64,000 nucleotides of DNA, from positions 51,922-115,921 of the forward strand of contig CALMSO010000024.1 of NCBI GenBank assembly GCA_937872385.1, read 5' to 3'. The translations under genes were made by a program, and so were the position numbers. The stretch is from an uncultured Saprospiraceae bacterium. Lineage in GTDB: Bacteria > Bacteroidota > Bacteroidia > Chitinophagales > Saprospiraceae. Numbering within the stretch: the first letter of the stretch is position 1; every line of letters begins with the position of its first letter. The notes under the pieces are model-generated. The model worked only from the letters and a program-made list of their open reading frames with translations, was not told the origin of the DNA and searched no databases. Positions 8,830 through 17,868 of this stretch are shown in pieces.

Positions 8830-8891
8830 GCAACAAATGTCCGGTTTTCATTTTAAAAACGCTACATTTATATGACTTTTGTTAGCAATCT
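8830..8891. repeat. 62-bp intergenic direct repeat, copy 2
   Basis: Second copy of the repeat at 7056-7117, 1774 bp away, placed 24 nt upstream of the minus-strand gamma-carbonic anhydrase start. Its position relative to the downstream gene matches copy 1, as a duplicated promoter or 5' leader would. Confidence 0.8.
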
Positions 8892-9045
8892 GCAAAAACA
8901 AAACAACACACCTGGGGCTAATCAAAAAACGGAGAGCTGCCAATGTAAGCAGTGAGCAGGTATATCAAAAAGATATCATATCCTACTTTAAGTGCAATTA
9001 ATTGTGGTATGCTCTTCCAGAAACCATTTACTAAAAACCGTACTT

Positions 9046-10923
9046 ATGAAATCGCTGGAAGAACTCAAAGTCGAACTCCTTAACGTCATACCTTTAGGGC
9101 TGGATATGGCTTTTTCATCGCTTAAAGCGGTGATTCCCAACGATGTACCCAAATATGCCGATGTTATTCAGTTTGAAAGTCGCTATTTAGACATACAACG
9201 CGAACTGTTGAATGGCAACATCGAAAGCGAAAAAGCGACCGTAGAACTAAATAAACTGCGCAGTGCCGTTATACTTTTTGTAAAAGAACTGAAAGCAGAA
9301 GATTTCGTAAAAGAACTTGCCGAGCAAGCGCAGCGCAAGGCCCGTATGGGTAAAATACTAAAGCGCATTCCGAACAAAATGCAGGTAAACAAAGAGGTAA
9401 GGTGCGTCATCCGCCTCGCTGTAAATGAAACCTTGCTGATGGAAGGGCTGGAAATGGAAACAGATGACGCTATTCGAGATGTGCGCATGGGCGGCGTGAT
9501 GAGCGTGGAAATGATAGACCCCGGCGAGCAACCCGCTTTTGCTATTCGCACTATGTCCACCCCAACGCAAACTATCTTTGAGGATGATTTCACCGAATGG
9601 TTGTTTTTTGTAAAACCATTGACAGAAGGCACCTATCCATTGATGGTAAAGGTCGCTATTGTAGAAATCGTAAATGGCATAGAGCGCAAGCGAGAAATTG
9701 TCCTGGAAGAAATAGTGGAAGTACTGGCTACTGCGACTGATAAAAAAGCCGATGCAGGATTTACGGATGCTGGCGTGGAACTACAAGTAGCCAACGCCAA
9801 AACCAAAGCCAAAGGCGGAAAGGCACGCGGCGTGCTGGGGCAGCTCGGACTGAGCAAGGCCGCCGAGATACTACTCATGCTGGGCGTCGGCATTGCGCTG
9901 TTGCTCACGCTTTATTTTGGGGCGCAAGGCTTGCTTTTTTCTGGTGGCGGCGGTAAAAAAAGCACCCAAGAGCCGCTGAAATGGGAAGCAGTTGACCGGA
10001 CCGATTCGCTACAAATTATCCGCTTTTTGGCAGAAAGCCCCGATAGTCCTTTTGCCTCCGAAGCGGAGGAGCTGTTGGAGTCTTTACGGCTGCAATTTCG
10101 CTACGAGCAGCGCGGCGATTCACTGGTTTTTTATGCAACAGGTGGCATTTTGCCTAAAGAATTTGTGTTGCTACAGGAGGACGTACCCGTTTTTATTCAA
10201 AAAATGACCGACCGCAGCGATCTGGTGGTGCTGCCTAAAGCCTATAATTTACCTTTCGGCGAATATGAAGCCGCTATCACCGACCAAAAAGGAACGCGCA
10301 GTGCTATAACAGTGGTTTTTAAGGAAGTGGAGGAAGCGCCTGTTGTGCCAGACCTTGAGCCGGAGTCGGCTCCTGTTACTGACAATCGAGTTCCTCGACC
10401 TGCCCCTCCACGCCCATCTCCACGCCCGAATGCTAATACCAACAATACCAATACGAATAGTAACAACAATACTTCGCCCACTGAGCCAAATAATGCCAAT
10501 ACGAATAGTAACAACAATACTCCGCCCCCGGTACAACCAACACCAACCCCACCCGCGCCGCCTTTGGTCGAAGAGTTTCGCAGCATGGCCAGCCCGCCTG
10601 TTTATCGAGGCTGTCGCAATCGCAATCAAAACCGCCTGCGCGAATGCACCGAGTCGAATATCCGCTCCTTTATTCTACGTGAATTGGAGCAAATGCCAGA
10701 AATCCAAGACAAGAAGGTTGGTAGCCGCTTGGATATTGTTTTCATCATTGACGAACAAGGCAAAGTAAGCACCAGTGGGCTTTCGCCGGAGTACAGTCCT
10801 GCTTTTGTTGCGAAGGTGAAGAAAGCTGTAGAAAGCTTACCGCAATTCATACCCGGCAAAAATGCGCTTGGCGACCCTGTAAAGGTGCGCTATGGCTTAC
10901 CGGTGCGCTTCGAGGTGCGTTGA
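9046..10923 (+). CDS. Effector-associated-like domain / beta-sandwich / single TM / TonB C-terminal-like fusion
   Basis: 625 aa from the ATG at 9046 (MKSLEELKVELLNVIPLG). Residues 1-88 look like a helical effector-associated domain (VIQFESRYLDIQRELLNG, then KATVELNKLRSAVILFVKEL), the adaptor type found in Bacteroidota conflict systems. Residues about 103-230 are a beta-rich domain (RIPNKMQVNKEVRCVIRLAV ... EWLFFVKPLTEGTYPLMVKV). One transmembrane helix (about 273-297) follows. The outer part has an unassigned region (310-428), an Asn/Thr/Pro-rich linker (440-507) with an internal DNA repeat, and a TonB C-terminal-like domain (516-625: SPPVYRGC, LDIVFIIDEQGKVSTSG, QFIPGKNALGDPVKVRYGLP). No conflict-system effector or NTPase, and no exbB/exbD, is adjacent. 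Confidence 0.75.
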   Translation: MKSLEELKVELLNVIPLGLDMAFSSLKAVIPNDVPKYADVIQFESRYLDIQRELLNGNIESEKATVELNKLRSAVILFVKELKAEDFVKELAEQAQRKARMGKILKRIPNKMQVNKEVRCVIRLAVNETLLMEGLEMETDDAIRDVRMGGVMSVEMIDPGEQPAFAIRTMSTPTQTIFEDDFTEWLFFVKPLTEGTYPLMVKVAIVEIVNGIERKREIVLEEIVEVLATATDKKADAGFTDAGVELQVANAKTKAKGGKARGVLGQLGLSKAAEILLMLGVGIALLLTLYFGAQGLLFSGGGGKKSTQEPLKWEAVDRTDSLQIIRFLAESPDSPFASEAEELLESLRLQFRYEQRGDSLVFYATGGILPKEFVLLQEDVPVFIQKMTDRSDLVVLPKAYNLPFGEYEAAITDQKGTRSAITVVFKEVEEAPVVPDLEPESAPVTDNRVPRPAPPRPSPRPNANTNNTNTNSNNNTSPTEPNNANTNSNNNTPPPVQPTPTPPAPPLVEEFRSMASPPVYRGCRNRNQNRLRECTESNIRSFILRELEQMPEIQDKKVGSRLDIVFIIDEQGKVSTSGLSPEYSPAFVAKVKKAVESLPQFIPGKNALGDPVKVRYGLPVRFEVR

Positions 10924-11427
10924 TTATTTTTTCGTCAATTGTGCTTCGTACATTTCTTCCTGCACGACCCTGCCCCATAGGGTGGTTTCGCGGCGGTGCA
11001 CGTTTCTGAAGCCAAAGGATTCGTAAAGGCGAATGGCGGTTTGTTGCTCGCTGATGGTGAGTAGTTTTACGGAAGTGTAGGATTTGATATTGCAAAAATT
11101 CATAGCCGTTTGCATTAGCTGACGGCCCAGCCCGATGCCCCGCACGCTCGGCGCGAGCAGAAACCAACGCAACTGCGCCTGTACCTCCGAAACACGTACA
11201 ATGGCAATGCTGCCTTGCACGACGCCATCTTTTTCTGCAATCCAAATGCACTCCCGGTCAGTTTGTTCTTTTACAAACTGGGCAATGGGTTCAGCTACAT
11301 ACGCCTCGAATGTATAATCAAAGCCGCGCTCTTGCCCGTACAGCAATCCGTGCAATTGAATAACTGCGCCCAAATCGCCGGGTTTTAGAAAGTTGCGGAT
11401 GGTGACACCGTGTCCGATTTCTTCCAT
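10924..11427 (-). CDS. GNAT-family N-acetyltransferase
   Basis: 167 aa. The acetyl-CoA site motif (Q/R)xxGx(G/A) is visible in SVRGIGLGRQLMQ (about 90-102). It is preceded by the beta-4 strand LRWFLLAPSVR and followed by YESFGFRNVHRRET, the typical C-terminal GNAT segment. The substrate is unknown. Its stop codon abuts that of the convergent fusion gene with no spacer. A heptad-repeat element lies in its 5' region. Confidence 0.88.
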   Translation of the reverse strand: MEEIGHGVTIRNFLKPGDLGAVIQLHGLLYGQERGFDYTFEAYVAEPIAQFVKEQTDRECIWIAEKDGVVQGSIAIVRVSEVQAQLRWFLLAPSVRGIGLGRQLMQTAMNFCNIKSYTSVKLLTISEQQTAIRLYESFGFRNVHRRETTLWGRVVQEEMYEAQLTKK

Positions 11428-11445
11428 AATAGTACCATTTGAAAC

Positions 11446-11580
11446 AACGAATAGCGAGCAAGCAGATTTTTAGACGATAGATGCCAGATTTTAGGACGAG
11501 ACAAACCCTTCTAAACCTATTTGCCCTATTCCCCTATTTATCCTATTCCCCTATTTGCCCTATTCCCCTATCCCCCTTTA
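11446..11580 (-). repeat. Heptad-periodic intergenic element, copy 1
   Basis: Low-complexity DNA with 7-nt periodicity: ACGAATA GCGAGCA units, then TTTTAGA CGATAGA units, then C-rich CCTATTC-type units. It lies between the ABC-F gene and the GNAT gene, both minus strand, with the A/T-rich half next to the GNAT start. The same modules in the same order recur at seven other intergenic sites in the window. Confidence 0.8.
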
Positions 11581-11620
11581 TAAACCGCAAATAGACATCC
11601 GACCTCTAAGATGGTATAAT

Positions 11621-13255
<1,635 letters not shown>

Positions 13256-13367
13256 TCAAATTATTGTTTATAATATCAAAAGGTAAATTTTCGGATAGTT
13301 GGTCCGTTCGTCGGAGCTTCGGGCATTTCGCATGGTGCGGAAAAGTGCATTTTTTAAAACGAAAGTG

Positions 13368-13375
13368 CAAAGATA
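13368..13375 (-). promoter_or_regulatory. Candidate -7 element TATCTTTG for the ABC-F gene
   Basis: On the minus strand TATCTTTG matches TAnnTTTG and lies 112 nt upstream of the ABC-F start. No convincing upstream TTG is present. Confidence 0.35.
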
Positions 13376-13453
13376 AATACATTTTGGTAGAAATGATAGC
13401 GGTTTTCGTCTATAATTTGTAGCCAAAGAAAAACTCGGGCACTTGATAATGTC

Positions 13454-13461
13454 TATATTTG
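13454..13461 (+). promoter_or_regulatory. Candidate -7 element TATATTTG for the first M28 peptidase gene
   Basis: TATATTTG matches the -7 consensus and lies 35 nt upstream of the ATG at 13497, giving a plausible short leader. The -33 element is not evident. Confidence 0.4.
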
Positions 13462-13496
13462 GTAAATTATTGTTCTAATCAAAACAAACCTTTGGT

Positions 13497-15011
13497 ATGA
13501 TAGCCCAAAAGCTAATCTTGTTTTACTTTCTTCTGATGTTTTTTTCTCTGTCTTCGCTGGTAGCGCAGGTGCGCTGGCCCGAGCAGCAACTCACGCCAGC
13601 CGTCACGGAAGCCCACATGCAGTTTTTGGCCTCGGACGACTTGGAGGGCCGCCGCACTGGCTCACGAGGCAACAACATAGCCGCTCGTTACATTGCCGCG
13701 CATTTTGAGGGCTACGGTTTGAAAAAAGCACCGGGATTGAACAGTTATTACCAATCTTTCCTGCTCGAAGAAGCCACCGCGCCCAAGAGTGGCAGCCTGA
13801 AGATGGGCGCTACCGATTATAAGTTTCAAAACGATTTTCTGATTCTAAACGGCGCAGCCATAGACGTGAAAACGACCGCTGTCTTTGCCGGACACGGCTG
13901 GGTGGACGCAACTACTGGCCACGATGACTACCGCGACCTCGACGTGCGGGGCAAGGTGGTTTTTGTGCTGCCAGGTACTCCTACCGACGAGGATCGCCGA
14001 GCCATTGCGACGGCGGCTCCCACTAAGCGGCAGTTGGCTGCTGAGCGTGGCGCGGTGGCTGTTTTTGAATTGTATAGAATGTCTTTCCCCTGGGACTTTT
14101 TTCGGCGCAGCTACGCTCGTTCGCGCATCCAACTCACGCCTGCGGGCGGCGATAATACAGAAATTGTGTATGGTTTTTTCAAAGAGCCTTCACCCAATCC
14201 GGTCATAGAATTGCAAAACGGTAAAAGCCTGCCGATTGAATTAAAATCTGCTGCTGGTTCGCTCCAACGATTGCCCGCCCAGAATGTTGTAGGTATTGTA
14301 GAAGGTACTGATCCGGACCTGCGCAACGAATACGTGCTGCTCACCGCACACTACGACCATGTGGGCGTAGGACAACAGGGCGGTGGCGCTTACACAGCAC
14401 AAGACAGCATTTTCAATGGTGCCCGCGACAACGCCTTCGGTACAGTGGCGCTGCTGGCGGCCGCCAAAGCATTGGCACAACAACCACCCGCGCGCTCGGT
14501 TATCTTTTTGGCGGTCACTGGCGAAGAACTTGGCTTGCTGGGCAGCACCTATTACTCGGAAAATCCACTTATCCCTTTACGGCAAGTGATTTTCAACTTC
14601 AATGCGGATACCGGCGGCTATAACAACACCGGCGTGGTGGGCATCGTTGGCTACGGCCGCACCGGCACCGACGAACTGATGCAAGAAGGGCTGAAACCAT
14701 TTGGCTTGCGGGTACGGGCCAATCCGGCGCCAGAGCAGAATCTTTTCGACCGCTCGGACAATGTCGCTTTCGCACGCAAGGGCGTGCCCTGTGTGACCTA
14801 CACTCCTGGCTTCGACGAGTTTGATGAGGAGATCACTCGGTATTATCATCAAGTGGCTGACAATCCAGATACGATTGATTACGTTTATTTGCATAAATTT
14901 AGTCAGGGTTTCGCGCACATTGCCCGCCTAATTGCCAATCGTGCCGAGCGCCCCGTATGGAAGACCGGCGACAAGTACGAGGCGGCAGGTAAAACATTGT
15001 ATAATGAGTGA
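13497..15011 (+). CDS. Secreted M28-family zinc metallopeptidase (first tandem copy)
   Basis: 504 aa. A signal peptide (about 1-23, ending SSLVAQ) is followed by LASDDLEGRRTGSRGNNIAA, the usual N-terminal motif of Bacteroidota M28 proteins. A PA-type insert spans about 110-260. The co-catalytic zinc motifs are LLTAHYDHVG, NGARDNAFG, VTGEELGLLG, FNFNADTGGYN and a late YYHQVADNPDTI. Such enzymes are exported aminopeptidases or carboxypeptidases. No T9SS sorting domain is present, so the protein is probably periplasmic. It is followed 104 nt later by a paralogue of near-identical design, which implies tandem duplication. Confidence 0.93.
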   Translation: MIAQKLILFYFLLMFFSLSSLVAQVRWPEQQLTPAVTEAHMQFLASDDLEGRRTGSRGNNIAARYIAAHFEGYGLKKAPGLNSYYQSFLLEEATAPKSGSLKMGATDYKFQNDFLILNGAAIDVKTTAVFAGHGWVDATTGHDDYRDLDVRGKVVFVLPGTPTDEDRRAIATAAPTKRQLAAERGAVAVFELYRMSFPWDFFRRSYARSRIQLTPAGGDNTEIVYGFFKEPSPNPVIELQNGKSLPIELKSAAGSLQRLPAQNVVGIVEGTDPDLRNEYVLLTAHYDHVGVGQQGGGAYTAQDSIFNGARDNAFGTVALLAAAKALAQQPPARSVIFLAVTGEELGLLGSTYYSENPLIPLRQVIFNFNADTGGYNNTGVVGIVGYGRTGTDELMQEGLKPFGLRVRANPAPEQNLFDRSDNVAFARKGVPCVTYTPGFDEFDEEITRYYHQVADNPDTIDYVYLHKFSQGFAHIARLIANRAERPVWKTGDKYEAAGKTLYNE

Positions 15012-15115
15012 GCTGGCTAAAGCTGTGGGGCTGACTTGTCTTGAAATACACTAATCCAACAACCCATTACAACACGATAGAGAAGCAACATAATCAACTA
15101 ATCAAATATCATTCA

Positions 15116-16618
15116 ATGAAACGACTTTTGTTTTTAGCAGGCATGTTTTTAGCAATAGGCGCTTATGCGCAAGATGTCCTTCCGGAAATGCAATTCACCA
15201 CATCGGATGTCGAGGCGCACATGCGTTTTCTCGCTTCTGACGAGTTGGAAGGCCGCCGCACCGGCTCGCGGGGCAATAATGTAGCGGCTCGTTATATCGC
15301 TTCTTGGTTTAAGGCGTATGGCTTACAAACAGTGCCTGGCGCAGAGAATTATTATCAGCCGGTACCTTTTGAAACAGTAAATGTGCCCCAGCAGGCTACG
15401 CTGCAAATTGAGCAAACCAACTTCACCTCAGGCAAAGACTTCCTCTTTTTGTCGGGCGATGCCGTGGATGTAAAAACGACGGCGGTTTTTGCCAATTATG
15501 GTTGGGTGGATGCCACTACTGGGCACGACGATTATAAAAAGCTGAACGTCAAAGGGAAAGTGGTCTTTGTACTACCCGGCACCCCCGACGACCAGTCGCC
15601 GCAAGCTATTTTCACGGCAGGTGTCCGCAAACGCCAGCTCGCCGCCGAGCGCGGAGCTGTGGCTGTGATTGAGCTATACCGGGTGCCTTTTCCTTGGGGC
15701 TTTTTTGTCAATTATTTTGGTGGCGAAAGTATCCGCCTTGCCGAAGCGCAAACGGGCAATACACCTCGTATTTTGTATGGTTTTTTCAAAGAGCCATCGC
15801 CCAATCCGATACTCGAAATTCAAAACGGTAAAAAGCTCAAGATAGCGCTCAAGGCTTCGGCCGGAAGTATTGTGCCTTTGCCTTCGCAAAACGTCATCGG
15901 AGTGCTGCCCGGCACCGATCCGGTATTGAAAAACGAGTATATTTTGCTCAGTGCGCACTACGACCATGTGGGCATGGGCAAGCAAGGCGGGGGAGCTTAC
16001 TCGCCGCAAGACAGCATTTTTAATGGTGCGCGTGACAATGGCTTCGGGACGGTTTCCTTATTGGCTACCGTGAAGGCGCTTACAGAAAATCCTCCTGCAC
16101 GCTCGGTCATCTTTCTGGCGGTCACCGGCGAAGAACTCGGCCTGCTGGGCAGCCGCTACTATGCTGAAAATCCACTTATTCCATTGGAGAAGACCGTTTT
16201 TAATCTCAACACGGATGCCGCCGGCTATAATGATACCACCAACGTGATGATTGTCGGTATTCAGCACGTACCGGTGCGCGAATACTTAGAGCAGGGCGCC
16301 GCCCCTTTTGGCTTGGGCATTCTGGATGATCCGCTACCGGAGCAAAACCTTTTTGTGCGCTCCGATCATTTCTCTTTCGTGAGCAAGGGCGTACCGGCTA
16401 TTTTTATTACTCCGGCCATTACCGAATTTGATGAAGAAGTTACTAAATACTACCACCAAGTAACCGATGGGCCGGAAACGATTAATTACAATTATTTACT
16501 CAAATACTGCCAGGCTTTTGCGCATACAGCGCGTATCTTTGCCAATATGCCAGAACGCCCCTTCTGGGTGCCGGGCAGCGAGTACGAGTCGCTTGGCAAG
16601 GCATTGTACAATAAATAA
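15116..16618 (+). CDS. Secreted M28-family zinc metallopeptidase (second tandem copy)
   Basis: 500 aa from the ATG at 15116 (MKRLLFLAGMFLAIGAYAQ signal peptide); the open frame further upstream lacks a signal. It is collinear with the preceding gene: LASDELEGRRTGSRGNNVAA, SAHYDHVGMG, NGARDNGFG, VTGEELGLLG, LNTDAAGYN, YYHQVTDGPETI. Metal ligands are kept. Differences concentrate in residues about 75-100 and 385-430, consistent with divergence in substrate preference after duplication. The two genes are probably co-transcribed, as no terminator lies between them. Confidence 0.93.
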   Translation: MKRLLFLAGMFLAIGAYAQDVLPEMQFTTSDVEAHMRFLASDELEGRRTGSRGNNVAARYIASWFKAYGLQTVPGAENYYQPVPFETVNVPQQATLQIEQTNFTSGKDFLFLSGDAVDVKTTAVFANYGWVDATTGHDDYKKLNVKGKVVFVLPGTPDDQSPQAIFTAGVRKRQLAAERGAVAVIELYRVPFPWGFFVNYFGGESIRLAEAQTGNTPRILYGFFKEPSPNPILEIQNGKKLKIALKASAGSIVPLPSQNVIGVLPGTDPVLKNEYILLSAHYDHVGMGKQGGGAYSPQDSIFNGARDNGFGTVSLLATVKALTENPPARSVIFLAVTGEELGLLGSRYYAENPLIPLEKTVFNLNTDAAGYNDTTNVMIVGIQHVPVREYLEQGAAPFGLGILDDPLPEQNLFVRSDHFSFVSKGVPAIFITPAITEFDEEVTKYYHQVTDGPETINYNYLLKYCQAFAHTARIFANMPERPFWVPGSEYESLGKALYNK

Positions 16619-16630
16619 AATGCCGAATGT

Positions 16631-16670
16631 ACCGCCGGAGAGCATAATAAAATGAATGTTTTCCGGCGGT
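16631..16670 (+). other. Perfect 9-bp inverted repeat between the M28 and enoyl-CoA hydratase genes
   Basis: ACCGCCGGA at 16631-16639 and TCCGGCGGT at 16662-16670 enclose 22 nt and start 12 nt after the M28 stop. There is no T-run after it, so it is not a standard intrinsic terminator. It could stabilise the mRNA 3' end or act as a processing site. Confidence 0.45.
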
Positions 16671-16709
16671 GCGCACGGCACTAAAACGATAAGCAAACCC
16701 ACAATAGCC

Positions 16710-17489
16710 ATGAGCGAGACCATTCTTTTTGAGCAAATCGGAGGCGTTGCTAAGATTACACTAAACCGGCCACAAGTCTATAACAGTTTCAACCGCGAAA
16801 TGGCGCTGGCCCTGCAGCAATGCCTTGACATTTGCCGCGATGACGCAAGCGTGCGGGCCATTTACCTTACCGGCGCAGGCAAGGCCTTTTGCGCAGGGCA
16901 GGATTTGCAAGAGGTAATCGGCGAAAATGCCCCCGAATTGACAACTATTCTTTCCGAACATTACAACCCTGTGATCACCCGCCTCCGGGCATTGGAAAAA
17001 CCAGTGATAGCTGCTGTAAATGGCGTGGCCGCAGGCGCAGGCGCGAATATTGCCCTCGCTTGTGATGTGGTAGTGGCGAATGCATCGGCGAGTTTTATCC
17101 AGGCTTTCAGCAAAATCGGGTTGATACCGGATAGCGGAGGCACGTTTTTTCTGCCCCGCCTCGTAGGCTGGCAACGCGCTTCCGCCCTTATGATGCTGGG
17201 CAACAAGGTGACCGCCGCCGAAGCCGAGCAAATGGGGATGATTTATAAAACCATTCCGAATGAAGATTTTGCTACACAAAGCTGGCAATTGGCTGAAACC
17301 CTTTCGCAAATGCCGACCAAAGGCCTCGCCTACACCAAACGCGCACTGAATCGCTCTTTTGCCAATGACCTCAATGCACAACTTGCCTTGGAGGATGAAT
17401 TGCAAACCCGCGCCGGTCATACGCACGACTACCGGGAGGGCGTGCAAGCTTTTTTAGAAAAACGCCGCCCGGAATTCAAAGGCGAGTGA
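16710..17489 (+). CDS. Enoyl-CoA hydratase/isomerase family protein, PaaG-like
   Basis: 259 aa, the normal crotonase length; the start is the ATG at 16710 (MSETILFEQIGG). CoA-binding and oxyanion-hole motifs are present: GAGKAFCAGQDLQEV (about 60-74) and NGVAAGAGANIALACDVVVA (about 105-124). IGLIPDSGGTFFLPRLVGW (about 136-154) matches PaaG, in which the Asp of PDSGGT serves the isomerase reaction (1,2-epoxyphenylacetyl-CoA isomerase in phenylacetate degradation). No other paa genes are nearby, so the physiological substrate is uncertain. Confidence 0.88.
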   Translation: MSETILFEQIGGVAKITLNRPQVYNSFNREMALALQQCLDICRDDASVRAIYLTGAGKAFCAGQDLQEVIGENAPELTTILSEHYNPVITRLRALEKPVIAAVNGVAAGAGANIALACDVVVANASASFIQAFSKIGLIPDSGGTFFLPRLVGWQRASALMMLGNKVTAAEAEQMGMIYKTIPNEDFATQSWQLAETLSQMPTKGLAYTKRALNRSFANDLNAQLALEDELQTRAGHTHDYREGVQAFLEKRRPEFKGE

Positions 17490-17542
17490 TACGACCCAAC
17501 TTGTTTTAATACCACAGCCCCCTCCCCCCATCAAAAAAAAAC

Positions 17543-17573
17543 TTGCACACATGGCCCAAAGGTTGTATTTTTG
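17543..17573 (+). promoter_or_regulatory. Near-ideal Bacteroidota promoter (TTG-N20-TATTTTTG)
   Basis: TTG at 17543-17545 and TATTTTTG at 17566-17573 are separated by 20 nt, in the optimal range. It lies 295 nt upstream of the next annotated start (17869), so it drives either a long 5' leader, a small ORF or a small RNA. Confidence 0.6.
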
Positions 17574-17576
17574 CCC

Positions 17577-17726
17577 ATGCTGAAGCAGTACGATAAAACG
17601 CAGCAGCTTTCTTTACAAACCAAACCGGCTCAGTTGTTGACAAACAACGCTGCGCCTGCGTACGCGTGCTGCCTTCTGCAACCAAACAATCAAACGGCAA
17701 AAAACGATAGGCACCTTCCCGTATGA
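17577..17726 (+). CDS. Possible small ORF (49 aa) directly after the promoter
   Basis: ATG at 17577 opens 49 codons (start MLKQYDKTQQLSLQ, end NDRHLPV). The ATG is so close to the -7 box that translation would have to be nearly leaderless. It has no recognisable domain, no signal peptide and two adjacent cysteines in the middle. The ORF could be fortuitous and the transcript non-coding. Confidence 0.22.
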   Translation: MLKQYDKTQQLSLQTKPAQLLTNNAAPAYACCLLQPNNQTAKNDRHLPV

Positions 17727-17868
17727 GACCAACCCTTACGTTACAAAACTCTTGTAATCAAATTATTACAAATTAATCATTGATACATAACCTGCATAGC
17801 AGCCACTGTGCCATTATTATCATTTGCACTAAATAAAATAGCACTAAAATTCTATAAACAATTGCTCT

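Larger units (their letters stand above)
17490..17868 (+). other. 379-nt gene-poor interval upstream of an Asn-rich T9SS protein
   Basis: It holds the promoter at 17543-17573 and the 49-codon ORF, followed by about 140 nt of A/T-rich DNA without an obvious hairpin or second promoter. A long 5' leader for the gene at 17869 is the simplest reading. Confidence 0.5.

Noticed and set aside
7056..8891. Composite transposon bounded by 62-bp repeats
   Set aside because: The repeats are direct, too short for IS elements, carry no transposase and show no target-site duplication that I could identify.
16631..16670. Intrinsic terminator after the second M28 gene
   Set aside because: The stem is perfect but is followed by a G/C-rich sequence rather than a T-run.
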